DNA of 64,000 bases, from the NCBI RefSeq assembly GCF_002563695.1, contig NZ_PDJI01000004.1, forward strand, positions 2,294,001-2,358,000, read 5' to 3'. The DNA is from Georgenia soli (GTDB taxonomy: Bacteria > Actinomycetota > Actinomycetes > Actinomycetales > Actinomycetaceae). The first letter of the stretch is position 1; the number at the start of each line of letters is the position of its first letter. This document shows, in pieces, positions 49,021-57,051 of the stretch. The notes under the pieces were generated by a model. The model had not been told where the DNA came from. It was given only the letters and a program-made list of their open reading frames with translations, and did not search any database. The position numbers and the translations under genes were made by a program.

Positions 49021-49497
49021 CTACGACCGCGCCCACGCCACGGCGAGACGCGAGCGTGCGCGCGAGAGGGCGGCGTCCGCGCCGCCGCGGGAGATGCCGA
49101 GGACCGCCGCCAGCTCCTCCCCGGCGAGGCCCTCCCACGCGTGGAGCAGCAGGATGCGGCGGTCCCGGGCGCTCAGACCGGCGAGCGCCTCGCGGACCAG
49201 CTCGTCCGTGACGACGACGTCGGCCGGGTCGTCGTCGGCCTCCGGCTCCGGCACGGCGGCAAGGGGCAGCGGCTGCTTCTTGCGCCTGTGGTTCGCCAGC
49301 ACGAACCCGGCCGTGCGGTACAGCCACGGCAGCTCCGCGCCGTCGGGCACGTCGTCGCGCCGACGCCAGGCGACAGCGAGGACCTCGGCGGCCAGGTCGT
49401 CGGCGTCCTGGGGCGCACGGCGCAGCAGGTAGCGGTGCACGGCGGCGGCGTGAGCGCGGAAGAGTGCGTCGAACCACGCCTCGTCGCGTCCGTCCAC
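49021..49497 (-). CDS. ECF-family RNA polymerase sigma factor
   Basis: 158 residues. Sigma region 2 is at the N-terminus (AWFDALFRAHAAAVHRYLLR, DADDLAAEVLAVAWRR) and region 4 at the C-terminus (LSARDRRILLLHAWEG, ELAAVLGISRGGADAALSRA). GTG 49497 was chosen for the upstream AGGGGGA; a TTG at 49521 would add eight residues. It heads an operon with the SUMF1-like and membrane genes and probably controls a small regulon, including itself. Confidence 0.92.
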   Translation of the reverse strand: MDGRDEAWFDALFRAHAAAVHRYLLRRAPQDADDLAAEVLAVAWRRRDDVPDGAELPWLYRTAGFVLANHRRKKQPLPLAAVPEPEADDDPADVVVTDELVREALAGLSARDRRILLLHAWEGLAGEELAAVLGISRGGADAALSRARSRLAVAWARS

Positions 49498-49587
49498 GTC
49501 CCGTCCCCCTCGCTGCGGCAACAGTGCCCTCGCCCGTCTGTGTCACCGGACGCGCCCATCTTGCACTGCCGGCGTCAGCCGGCCGGC

Positions 49588-50727
49588 TCAGCCCTCCATG
49601 CCGGCGGTGGCGCGCACGATGAACGCCACCACGTCCACGAGGCGACCGGTGTGATCCATGACGGCCCGCTGCCGGTCGGCGCCGGTGCCGCGGGCGAGGA
49701 TCCGGTCGAGGCCGGCCTCCGCGCGAGCCTCGTCGTCGTTGGCGCGCAGTGCCGGCCGCACGTGCTCGAGCAGACGGGCAAGGATCTCTCCGGCGCGCGC
49801 CGGTCTGAGGGTGGCCGGGTCGACCAGGTCTCCGGTGACGCCCTCGCGGCCCGCGTGCCAGGTGGCCAGCCGCAGCAGCATGCCGGGCACCTGAGGTGGC
49901 GGTTCCCCGGCGGCCCACTCGCCGGCCGCGGTGTCCACCAGCGCGCGGGTCAGCGCGGCGAGCAGCACGGCGTCCGCGGGGTCGAGGCACACGTCGGCGA
50001 CCCGGACCTCGACCGTGGGGTAGCGGGCGGACGCGCGCGCGTCGAAGTAGACCATGCCCGTGTCGAGGATCCCGCCGGTGCCGATCATCCGGGTGACGAG
50101 GTCGTCGTAGGCCCGGACCGAGCCGAACAGCTCGGTGGGTCCGGCGGAGGGCCACCTGGTCTGCACCATCCAGCGGTAGCTGGCGTAGGCGGTGTCCTTG
50201 CCCTGCCAGTAGGGCGAGTTCGAGCTCAGGGCGAGCAGGACTGGCAGCCACACCCGGATGCGGTCCAGCACGCCGACCGCCTCCTCGCGGGACTCGACGC
50301 CGACGTGCACGTGGCAGCCGCAGGTGAGGTGGTCCGTGGTGAGGATGCCGTACCGGTCGATCATGGTCCGGTAACGCTCGGTGTCCGCGACGCGCGGTGC
50401 GACCGGGGTGGGGCACAGCCCGGAGGCCGCGACGCGCGCGCCCACCTGCCGCGCAGCCTGGCTCGCCGTGCTGCGCCACGTCCGGAGCTCTTGCTCGAGG
50501 GCGCCCAGGTCGGTGTGCGGACGGGTCTCTGTCTCGATCTGCTGCTGCTGGAGCTCCCGGGCGAGGAGCCCTCCCGGGCCCGTCGGCGGCCCGGCGGCGT
50601 CTCCGGCCTCGACCGCGCGGGCGGTGCGAGCGGTCGCGTTCGCCAGGACCTGTGCGGCCACGGACAGCGCGCGCCCGGTCGCGCTCTCGACGAGCAGCAG
50701 CTCTTCCTCGACGCCGACGGTGCGCAC
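49588..50727 (-). CDS. YbdK-type carboxylate-amine ligase (glutamate-cysteine ligase 2 family)
   Basis: 379 residues. The N-terminus VRTVGVEEELLLVE is the nucleotide/metal-binding start of the family. TCGCHVHVGVESREEAV and SSNSPYWQGKDTAYASYRW are further signatures. Members form gamma-glutamyl-cysteine-like bonds weakly; the natural product of YbdK proteins is not settled. GTG 50727 gives the family start. It diverges from the gene at 50831 and lies upstream of the sigma operon. Confidence 0.9.
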   Translation of the reverse strand: MRTVGVEEELLLVESATGRALSVAAQVLANATARTARAVEAGDAAGPPTGPGGLLARELQQQQIETETRPHTDLGALEQELRTWRSTASQAARQVGARVAASGLCPTPVAPRVADTERYRTMIDRYGILTTDHLTCGCHVHVGVESREEAVGVLDRIRVWLPVLLALSSNSPYWQGKDTAYASYRWMVQTRWPSAGPTELFGSVRAYDDLVTRMIGTGGILDTGMVYFDARASARYPTVEVRVADVCLDPADAVLLAALTRALVDTAAGEWAAGEPPPQVPGMLLRLATWHAGREGVTGDLVDPATLRPARAGEILARLLEHVRPALRANDDEARAEAGLDRILARGTGADRQRAVMDHTGRLVDVVAFIVRATAGMEG

Positions 50728-50830
50728 GTCGTCAGTGTGACAGTCACGGTCGGTCAGCAGGGGGCAGAACGTGATGTCGGAAGGCGTGCCGCAAACGGCT
50801 CGCGCTGTGACGCCCTGTGAGGATGTGCCT

Positions 50831-51193
50831 GTGGACGCGGGAGCGGTGGGGCAGGTCATCATCCTGGAGCTGGCCCTGCTCTCCCCTGAGGTGCGGAGGT
50901 GCCCTGGCCGGGTCGAGGAGCTCCTGGACCCGGATTTTCTCGAGATCGGCACCTCGGGGAGGCTGTGGACGCGCGCGGCGGTCGTGGCGGCCCTGGCCGA
51001 GGGGACGTCGGACGACGACGCCGCGATCGAGGCGATCGAGATGAGCGGTGCCGTCGTGGCACCGGGCCTCGTGCTGCTGACATACGTCTCTGATCCCTGT
51101 GGCCGCGCCGCCCGGCGGAGCTCGCTGTGGCGCTGCTCCGAGGGCGCGTGGCGGCTCCTCCATCACCAGGGCATGCCGCTTCCTGCCTCTTAG
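50831..51193 (+). CDS. DUF4440 (NTF2-like) protein
   Basis: 120 residues. ELALLSPEVRRCPGRVEELLDPDFLEIGTSG, split in blocks ELALLSPEVRRCPGRV and DPDFLEIGTSGRLW, is the usual DUF4440 opening, followed by a strand pair and RCSEGAWRLLHHQGM near the end. GTG 50831 was chosen for its GAGGA site; starts at 50771 or 50774 are possible. A small-molecule-binding or enzymatic role is unknown. Confidence 0.78.
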   Translation: MDAGAVGQVIILELALLSPEVRRCPGRVEELLDPDFLEIGTSGRLWTRAAVVAALAEGTSDDDAAIEAIEMSGAVVAPGLVLLTYVSDPCGRAARRSSLWRCSEGAWRLLHHQGMPLPAS

Positions 51194-51264
51194 AGGTCCC
51201 GTTCGCCAGCGCGGCAGCGCCGTGGCCGGGACCATGTGGCTTCCTCCGTCTGGAAGGAGCGGCG

Positions 51265-52110
51265 ATGGTCACCGAAGCCCCTTCACGTACGAGGCGCGGC
51301 GCGCGGATCGCCGGCGTGGTGGTCGCGGCGGCGCTGCGGCTGGTCGGGATCCTGCTGCTCGGGGCGTCCGCGGTGCAGGGTGCCCGCGCGTCGTGGTCCC
51401 GGTTCGGCGTGTGCTTCGGGAGCGATGTCCCGCCGGTGCCCGACCTGCCTGCGGACCGGGCGGAGGACTGGTGCGCCTACATGCAGGACCACAGGTACGA
51501 CTACTTCGTGCCCGAGCACCCGTGGGTGCCGATCGCGGACGCCGCGCAGCAGGAGGGGCTCAGTCTGATGCTCCTCGGGGCCGGGCTGGCGGTGGTCTCC
51601 CTCTCGTTCGTCGGCCGCTGGTTCGTCTGGCCGGCGAGCGTCGTCGGGGGCGTCGGCTCCGGCGCGGTGTGGTTCGCCCTCGGAGTGCCGGTGTGGCGAA
51701 CTGGGCTGGCGGGCGAACCGGTGGGTTTCGGCGACTGGCTCGCCGCGCACTCGCTGACCCTCTTCACGCTCCTGGCCACCGCCGGCCTGGCCGTGCTGTT
51801 CTGGCATCGCGGTGGGCGGGACGGCCGCGTCGTCGCGGTGTTCTGGGTGCTGATGACGCTCGCGCAGCCGCTGCCGGAGCTCTTCGCCTCGTCGATCCTG
51901 TGGGGCTCCCACGACACCTCCCCGTTGCGGGGGTTGTTCCGGTGCGGGGCGGTCGCGTTCGCCGGTGTGGTGGTGGCGGTGACGTTCCTGCCGCCGGCCT
52001 GGCAGGACCGGCTCGTGTCCCGTCCCCTGAGGACGGCGAGGCGGACCGCCACGGCCGCGATGTCGAGGCTTCAGGAGTGGGGCGAGCGGGTGTCGCCGCG
52101 CCGGTGGTGA
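51265..52110 (+). CDS. Multi-pass membrane protein, unrecognised
   Basis: 281 residues, about six hydrophobic segments (LRLVGILLLGASAVQG, LMLLGAGLAVVSLSFVGRW, SLTLFTLLATAGLAVLFW, VVAVFWVLMTLAQPLPELF, AVAFAGVVVAVTFLPP). A loop between the first and second contains Cys-bearing segments (GVCFGSD, DWCAYMQD). The C-terminal tail is basic. ATG 51265 follows AAGGAG. No family recognised. Confidence 0.75.
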   Translation: MVTEAPSRTRRGARIAGVVVAAALRLVGILLLGASAVQGARASWSRFGVCFGSDVPPVPDLPADRAEDWCAYMQDHRYDYFVPEHPWVPIADAAQQEGLSLMLLGAGLAVVSLSFVGRWFVWPASVVGGVGSGAVWFALGVPVWRTGLAGEPVGFGDWLAAHSLTLFTLLATAGLAVLFWHRGGRDGRVVAVFWVLMTLAQPLPELFASSILWGSHDTSPLRGLFRCGAVAFAGVVVAVTFLPPAWQDRLVSRPLRTARRTATAAMSRLQEWGERVSPRRW

Positions 52111-52121
52111 GGCCGGATCCC

Positions 52122-52189
52122 GGCACGCGCCCCGACGACGAGCGCGACGGGCCCCCGGCGCGCGCCCCGCCGACGAGCGCGACGGCCGG
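52122..52189 (+). repeat. Two 35-bp direct repeats
   Basis: GGCACGCGCCCCGACGACGA from 52122 recurs as GGCGCGCGCCCCGCCGACGA from 52157, with both continuing GCGCGACGG. They lie in the convergent gap between the membrane protein and the ThuA gene. Confidence 0.65.
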
Positions 52190-52263
52190 AGACCCGCTCC
52201 GACCGTCGCGCCGCGTCATGACGCCGAAGGGTCGACGCCGTGCTCCCGGAAGTCAGGAGATCG

Positions 52264-53382
52264 TCAGCCGATCCCCCGCTGCCAGGTCTGCAGGTCCGCG
52301 ACCTTGCCCGCGAGGAGCTCGCGCGCGTCCTGGTCGGAGACGTGCGCACGTACCTGCGCCGCGGCCGCGTTCAGCTTGTCGGCCGCCTCGCCGGACTCGC
52401 CGGCGTCGGCCAGCGACTGTGCCTTGTCGAGCTGCCTGCGGATCTGGGTGGCCGCCTGCTGCGAGACGGAACCGTCGTCCTGAAGGTCGGTGATCAGCGT
52501 GTCCACCTCGTACCAGGTGACGCAGTCGCCGCCGCCGCTCACAGCCCCCGCGGACCAGGCGATGCCGCCGAGCAGGTGCTCGAGGAAGGCCGGGTCCGTG
52601 TACGACGCCTCGGTGTGGCCGCCGGCCGTGTACCAGGAGCGGGCGCCCTCGAAGTTGTGGCACCAGGACAGCGGGTGGTCCTCACCCATGGCGCCTCGAC
52701 CCGCGTTGTAGGTGCTCTCCTCGAGGTTCGTCAGGACGCGCACGACCGGCCGCGGGCTCTCCGTGAAGTTGTACCACTCGTCGAACCGGGTCCACGTGTC
52801 GTCGAGGTGCTCCGTCGAGGGGTGCGTGCCGTCCTCGACGGTCTGCACCGCCGTCTGCTGCGCGGGGTGGCTGATGAAGCGGGCGCCGCCGCCCGTCAGC
52901 TGCCCGTACCAGGGGACCGTGTGCATCGTGTCCGTCGCCGCATGGACGCCGGTGTAGCCGCCGCCGGCGCGGATGTACCCCTGGAACGCCTCCAGCTCGG
53001 AGGCGTCGAGGAGCGTCGGCAGGGCCGGGTTGAGGCTGTTCGTCCCGTCGACGGTCGAGACGAAGACCACCGTCTCGTACTTCGCCAGGCTGTCGGCGTT
53101 GGTGAACGGGGTCGTCTCGAGGGTCCGTTCAGGCTGGCCGGGGCTACGTCCGGCGACGGGCGGGTCCCACACGTCGACGGTGAAGCCGTTCGCCTCGCCG
53201 AGGGCCATGATCGCCGTCGTCGCCTCGTCGATGCTGCTGTGCCGGAAGCCGGTCGTCTTCCCGACCACCAGGACGTCGTAGTCCTCGTCCGCGGCCTGGG
53301 CCGGCGCCATGGCGACGACCAGGGAAAGGGCGGCGGAGACGCCCAGGGTGCCCAAAAGTGCAGGTCTGTGCTGTCGCTTCAT
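52264..53382 (-). CDS. Secreted ThuA-domain protein with C-terminal FIMAH-like helices
   Basis: 372 residues. The signal peptide ends at APAQA (30). The ThuA (trehalose-utilisation) domain follows, with VLVVGKTTGFRHSSIDEA, GYTGVHAATDTMHTVPWYG and GEDHPLSWCHNFEGARSWYT. The C-terminal 70 residues form a helical pair (VDTLITDLQDDGSVSQQAA, KLNAAAAQVRAHV) of the FIMAH type. ThuA domains belong to the glutamine-amidotransferase-like fold and are linked to sugar metabolism; secreted ones probably act on extracellular glycans. ATG 53382 follows GAAGGAG. A palindrome lies just upstream (53402). Confidence 0.88.
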   Translation of the reverse strand: MKRQHRPALLGTLGVSAALSLVVAMAPAQAADEDYDVLVVGKTTGFRHSSIDEATTAIMALGEANGFTVDVWDPPVAGRSPGQPERTLETTPFTNADSLAKYETVVFVSTVDGTNSLNPALPTLLDASELEAFQGYIRAGGGYTGVHAATDTMHTVPWYGQLTGGGARFISHPAQQTAVQTVEDGTHPSTEHLDDTWTRFDEWYNFTESPRPVVRVLTNLEESTYNAGRGAMGEDHPLSWCHNFEGARSWYTAGGHTEASYTDPAFLEHLLGGIAWSAGAVSGGGDCVTWYEVDTLITDLQDDGSVSQQAATQIRRQLDKAQSLADAGESGEAADKLNAAAAQVRAHVSDQDARELLAGKVADLQTWQRGIG

Positions 53383-53401
53383 TGCGCTCCTTCGTCGAGA
53401 T

Positions 53402-53417
53402 GCCGTATTAGTACGGC
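53402..53417. promoter_or_regulatory. Operator-like palindrome in divergent promoter
   Basis: GCCGTA-TTAG-TACGGC, 20 bp from the ThuA start and 53 bp from the start at 53470. Its position would let a regulator control both genes. A possible plus-strand promoter is TTAGTA-N16-TAGGGT. The regulator is unknown. Confidence 0.45.
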
Positions 53418-53469
53418 TGTAGAACAAACTAGGGTGAACCGGACACAGCCGTCAACGAAGAGGAAAGTC

Positions 53470-54207
53470 GTGAGCGCACCCCCACCCGCACGCCGTCGGC
53501 CGGGACATGTCCGCACGGCGGTCCTCGTCGCCGTCCTCGCCGTGCTGGGCGCCGGTGGTGCCGGCTACGCCGTCGGCCGGGCGAGCGACGCTCCGGCCGC
53601 CGGCGCGGGCACCGCGGACGACGGCGCCGCCCCGGCCCCTGGCGACGCGGGCGGCAAGGAGGAGCCGGAACCGGGTTCAGTCGAGGCGATCGCCGCGCAG
53701 CTCGCCGAGGATCAGGCCGCCGAGCGTGCCGAGCTTGCGGCGGAGCTGTCGGCGGCCGCCGAGCAGGCGTACGACCGGCTGATGCCGGTGCTGGCAGAGG
53801 TCTCCGAGACGTTGCCCGTCGGCCGCGGCACGGGACCGGCGGCGGACCCGGCCGCGTCGGACCGGTGGCTCCAGGAGGTCGCGGCAGCGCGGGCGACCCT
53901 GGCCGCCGTGCCGGAAGGGACGAGCGAGCACACCGTCACCCGTGCGGCGCTCCTGGGCGCGGTGGACCTGCTCGACGCCGCGCTGCGGGACCTCGCGACG
54001 GCGAGCACCTCGGCCGCCGACGACCCCGGCGCCCCCGGGGGCCGCCGTGACGCCGCGGTCGAGCTGTGGCTGGCCGGCGCGGCGCAGCTGGACAGCCTCA
54101 TGATCGGGAGCGGCGGTGGCCATGTGCACCTGTTCCTCACCCCCGACGGGGACCCTGCCTCCATCCCCCGTGAGTTCGCCGACCACCCCGACGAGTCGAC
54201 CCCGTAG
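53470..54207 (+). CDS. Membrane-anchored helical protein
   Basis: 245 residues. A basic start, then one membrane segment (TAVLVAVLAVLGAGGAGYAV, about 16-35). A Gly/Ala/Glu linker precedes an extracellular helical region rich in Ala and Glu (IAAQLAEDQAAERAELAAEL, DRLMPVLAEVSETLPVGRG). The end contains GHVHLFLTPDG. GTG 53470 follows GGAAA. Not recognised; it converges on the alcohol dehydrogenase at 54279. Confidence 0.72.
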   Translation: MSAPPPARRRPGHVRTAVLVAVLAVLGAGGAGYAVGRASDAPAAGAGTADDGAAPAPGDAGGKEEPEPGSVEAIAAQLAEDQAAERAELAAELSAAAEQAYDRLMPVLAEVSETLPVGRGTGPAADPAASDRWLQEVAAARATLAAVPEGTSEHTVTRAALLGAVDLLDAALRDLATASTSAADDPGAPGGRRDAAVELWLAGAAQLDSLMIGSGGGHVHLFLTPDGDPASIPREFADHPDESTP

Positions 54208-54278
54208 CGAGACACGACGGGGCACGTTCAGGCCCGGTCGTCCCGCCCGCTGCTCGCCGCCTCCCGGGTCCCGCCCGG

Positions 54279-55328
54279 TCAGGGCCGGAGCATGACCTTG
54301 ACCGCCTGGCGCCGGTCCATCGCCGCGTAGGCCTCGCCGACGTCGGAGAGCGGGACGGTCCGGTCGAAGACGGCGCCGGGGGAGAGCCTGCCGTCGAGCA
54401 CCTCGGGGAGCAGCTCCTCGAGGTAGGCGCGGACCGGGGCGACGCCGCCGGCCAGGCCCACGTTGCGGTTGAACATCGCCCGCATCGGCAGCTCGGTGAT
54501 GCCGTTCGGCACCCCGACGTAGCCGACGGAGCCGCCGGGGCGCGCGGCGGCGACGGCCTGCTCCATGGAGTCCTGGTTGCCGACGGCCTCGAGCACGACG
54601 TCGGCGCCCGGGGCGTCCAGCAGGGTCTGCAGCTCCTCGACACCCTCGTCGCCGCGGGTGGTGATGACGTCGTCGACCCCGAAGCCGCGGGCGATGTCCT
54701 GCCGGTCGGGGTGCCGGGAGAAGATCACGATGCGCTCGGCGCCGAGGCGGCGGGCGGCGAGGACGGCGCACAGGCCCACCGCGCCGTCGCCGACGACCGC
54801 GACGACGCTGCCGGGGCGGACCCCGCCGCGCACGGCGGCGTGGTGGCCGGTGCCCATGACGTCGGTGAGGGCGAGCAGGCCGGGCAGCAGCGCGTCGTCC
54901 GGCACCTCAGGCGTGCGGACCAGCGTGCCGTCCGCGAGGGGGACGCGGACCTGCTCGCCCTGTCCGCCGTCGACGGGGAGGTCGTCCCGGTCGCGGCCGG
55001 CCCAGAAGCCGCCGCGCACGCAGGAGGTCTGGACGCCGTTGCGGCAGTTCACGCACGTACCGCAGCTGTAGGAGAACGGGGCGATGACGAAGTCGCCGGG
55101 CGTCACGGTGCCGACCTCGTCGCCGACGTCGGTGACGACGCCGACGAACTCGTGCCCGATCCGCCCGGGCCGGTTCACCGGGACGACGCCGCGGTAGCGC
55201 CACAGGTCGGAGCCGCACACGCAGGCGGCGCTGACCCGGACCACGGCGTCGGTGGGCAGCAGGACGTGCGGGTCGGGGACCTCCTCGAGGCGGATGTCAC
55301 CGGGGGCGTGGATCGTCGTCGCGAGCAT
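54279..55328 (-). CDS. Zinc-dependent alcohol dehydrogenase (MDR family)
   Basis: 349 residues. Catalytic zinc site in CVCGSDLWRYRG and GHEFVGVV. Structural-zinc cysteines are in CGTCVNCRNGVQTSC. The cofactor loop is GDGAVGLCAVLAA. It should interconvert an alcohol and its carbonyl with NAD(P). The preceding gene in the same direction stops 5 bp upstream, so it is probably in an operon with the fused epimerase gene. The substrate is unknown. Confidence 0.92.
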   Translation of the reverse strand: MLATTIHAPGDIRLEEVPDPHVLLPTDAVVRVSAACVCGSDLWRYRGVVPVNRPGRIGHEFVGVVTDVGDEVGTVTPGDFVIAPFSYSCGTCVNCRNGVQTSCVRGGFWAGRDRDDLPVDGGQGEQVRVPLADGTLVRTPEVPDDALLPGLLALTDVMGTGHHAAVRGGVRPGSVVAVVGDGAVGLCAVLAARRLGAERIVIFSRHPDRQDIARGFGVDDVITTRGDEGVEELQTLLDAPGADVVLEAVGNQDSMEQAVAAARPGGSVGYVGVPNGITELPMRAMFNRNVGLAGGVAPVRAYLEELLPEVLDGRLSPGAVFDRTVPLSDVGEAYAAMDRRQAVKVMLRP

Positions 55329-55333
55329 GGCGG

Positions 55334-55888
55334 TCAGCTGATCTTCTCGTCGGCGCGGAAGGCGCTGACGCGGGCGTGCTCGTGCAGCCGCTCCAGGCGG
55401 GTCTGGAACCCGCGGCTGCGCTCGGCGAGCTCGCGGAACGGCTCGGCGTCGAGGCCGAGGTCCGGCGCGAGGTCAACCATGGCCTGCCAGAGCCCCAGCT
55501 GCCCGGCGACGGCGGAGCGCATGAGCTCCAGCTCGAGCACGACGCTCATCGGGGACCGGCTGAGGAGCCGGCCGTTCAGCTTCAGCCGGCCGACGTGCTC
55601 GGCGACCCAGGCGGCCGCCTGCCGGTGGGGTTTGCTCGGCAGGCCCAGCCGGTCGATGAGCCCGGCGAGCTCCTCCCGGGCCCCCGCGATCTCCGTGGCG
55701 AGGGCGGAGAGCTCCGGACCGAGCTCGGTGTCCGCGTAGGACCTGGCCATCCGCTCGATGCGGCTGGCCCCGCCGGTGGCGCCGGTGAGGTGGTCGGCGA
55801 GGTAGATCCCGAGCAGCTCGCGGTCGATCGCCCCCTGAGCGTGCGAGCCGGGTGCGGACGCCGCCCCGTTCGTGTGCTGACCTGTCAT
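55334..55888 (-). other. Possible internal translation start for the helical domain
   Basis: ATG 55888 with GGAAAGGGA 5 bases upstream would give a free 184-residue protein starting MTGQHTNGAAS. Its helical pattern matches a conserved actinobacterial hypothetical family of about 170 residues. Whether it is made alone, as a fusion, or both cannot be decided from sequence. Confidence 0.5.
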
Positions 55889-56995
55889 GGTGGTCCCTTT
55901 CCGTCGGGTCGAGCGTCTGCCGGTGCTGGTGTCTGGCCCTCGGTACTGCCGGGCGTCCGGGCGCATCGGCGCGCTCGGCCGGCCGCGCAGCTCCACCATC
56001 CCGACGAGCAGCTCGCGCAGCGTCGACTCGGCGTCGTGCCGCGGCCGCCAGCCGAGGAGGCGGCGCACCCGGGCGCCGTCCATCACGGGCACGCCCATCG
56101 CCATGTCGAGCCACCCGGCGTCGGAGGCGAGGAGCCGGAACTTCCAGGCGTAGTGGAGGAACGGGCGGATGACGCTCGGCGGCACCTCGAAGAAGCGCCC
56201 GTGGTCGAGCACCCGGGCGAGGTCCCCGGGCAGCAGCACCTCGTCGGCGGCGACGTTGAAGGCCCCGCCGGCGCGCTGAAGGATCGCGAGCAGGTACGCC
56301 TGGCCGACGTCCTCCGCGTGCACCACCTGCACGCGCAGACCTCTGGGCAGCGGCAGGAACGGCAGCGCGCCGGGGCGCAGCAGCGCGCGCGGCACGAGCG
56401 GGCCGAGGAAGTAACGGCCGATCGCGGCGCCGCGATCGGCCGCGAAGACGAGCGCCATCCGCATCCGCGTGACCACGACCTCGGGGTGGGCCACCTCGAA
56501 CTCGTCGAGCACCCGTTCCTGGGCGGCCTTGTCGACGCCGTAGTGCGAGGACGGGATGCCGCCTGCGGGCCAGGTCTCGTCGCGCGGGACGTCGTCGTCG
56601 ACCGGGGAGTAGGCCGCCCAGGAGGACGCGCACACCAGCTGCGCCACCCCGGCACGCGCGCAGGCCTCGGCCACCCGGCGGGTGCCCTCGACGTTCGCGC
56701 GCCGCAGCAGGTCCCGGTCGTGGTTGGGCTGGATCAGCCAGGCCAGATGGACGACGGCGGTCGCTCCCTCGAACGCCCGCGCCAGGCGCGCGACGATCGC
56801 CTCCTCCTCCGCGTCGTCGGCCGCCTCCGCCGCGATGTCGAGCGTGACCCACTCGGCGGACCGGTACGGCTCGGCGCCCCGGTCCGGCAGACGGCGGGCG
56901 AGGCCGACGACCGAGTCCACCTCGGGTGCGCCGCGGAGCGCCTCCAGGACGGCGGTGCCGACGTTCCCCGATCCCCCGACCACTGCGACCCTCAT
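55334..56995 (-). CDS. NAD-dependent epimerase/dehydratase fused to a helical domain
   Basis: 553 residues in one uninterrupted frame from ATG 56995. Residues 1-340 are an extended SDR epimerase: VAVVGGSGNVGTAVLEAL, VVHLAWLIQPNHDRD, and HYGVDKAAQERVL with the Tyr-x-x-x-Lys pair. A short Arg/Thr-rich linker (GRRSTRRKGTT) leads to a second domain of about 180 residues, entirely helical (ELLGIYLADHLTGATGG, GRLKLNGRLLSRSPMSV). That domain is normally encoded as a separate protein. An ATG at 55888 with GGAAAGGGA upstream could also start it alone. It sits between two Zn-alcohol dehydrogenase genes on the same strand. Confidence 0.8.
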   Translation of the reverse strand: MRVAVVGGSGNVGTAVLEALRGAPEVDSVVGLARRLPDRGAEPYRSAEWVTLDIAAEAADDAEEEAIVARLARAFEGATAVVHLAWLIQPNHDRDLLRRANVEGTRRVAEACARAGVAQLVCASSWAAYSPVDDDVPRDETWPAGGIPSSHYGVDKAAQERVLDEFEVAHPEVVVTRMRMALVFAADRGAAIGRYFLGPLVPRALLRPGALPFLPLPRGLRVQVVHAEDVGQAYLLAILQRAGGAFNVAADEVLLPGDLARVLDHGRFFEVPPSVIRPFLHYAWKFRLLASDAGWLDMAMGVPVMDGARVRRLLGWRPRHDAESTLRELLVGMVELRGRPSAPMRPDARQYRGPDTSTGRRSTRRKGTTMTGQHTNGAASAPGSHAQGAIDRELLGIYLADHLTGATGGASRIERMARSYADTELGPELSALATEIAGAREELAGLIDRLGLPSKPHRQAAAWVAEHVGRLKLNGRLLSRSPMSVVLELELMRSAVAGQLGLWQAMVDLAPDLGLDAEPFRELAERSRGFQTRLERLHEHARVSAFRADEKIS

Positions 56996-57051
56996 CGCGA
57001 AGTCCTTCCGTCGTCGTCACCCGGTGAGCCCGGGCGGCGCGGCCCGCGCCG

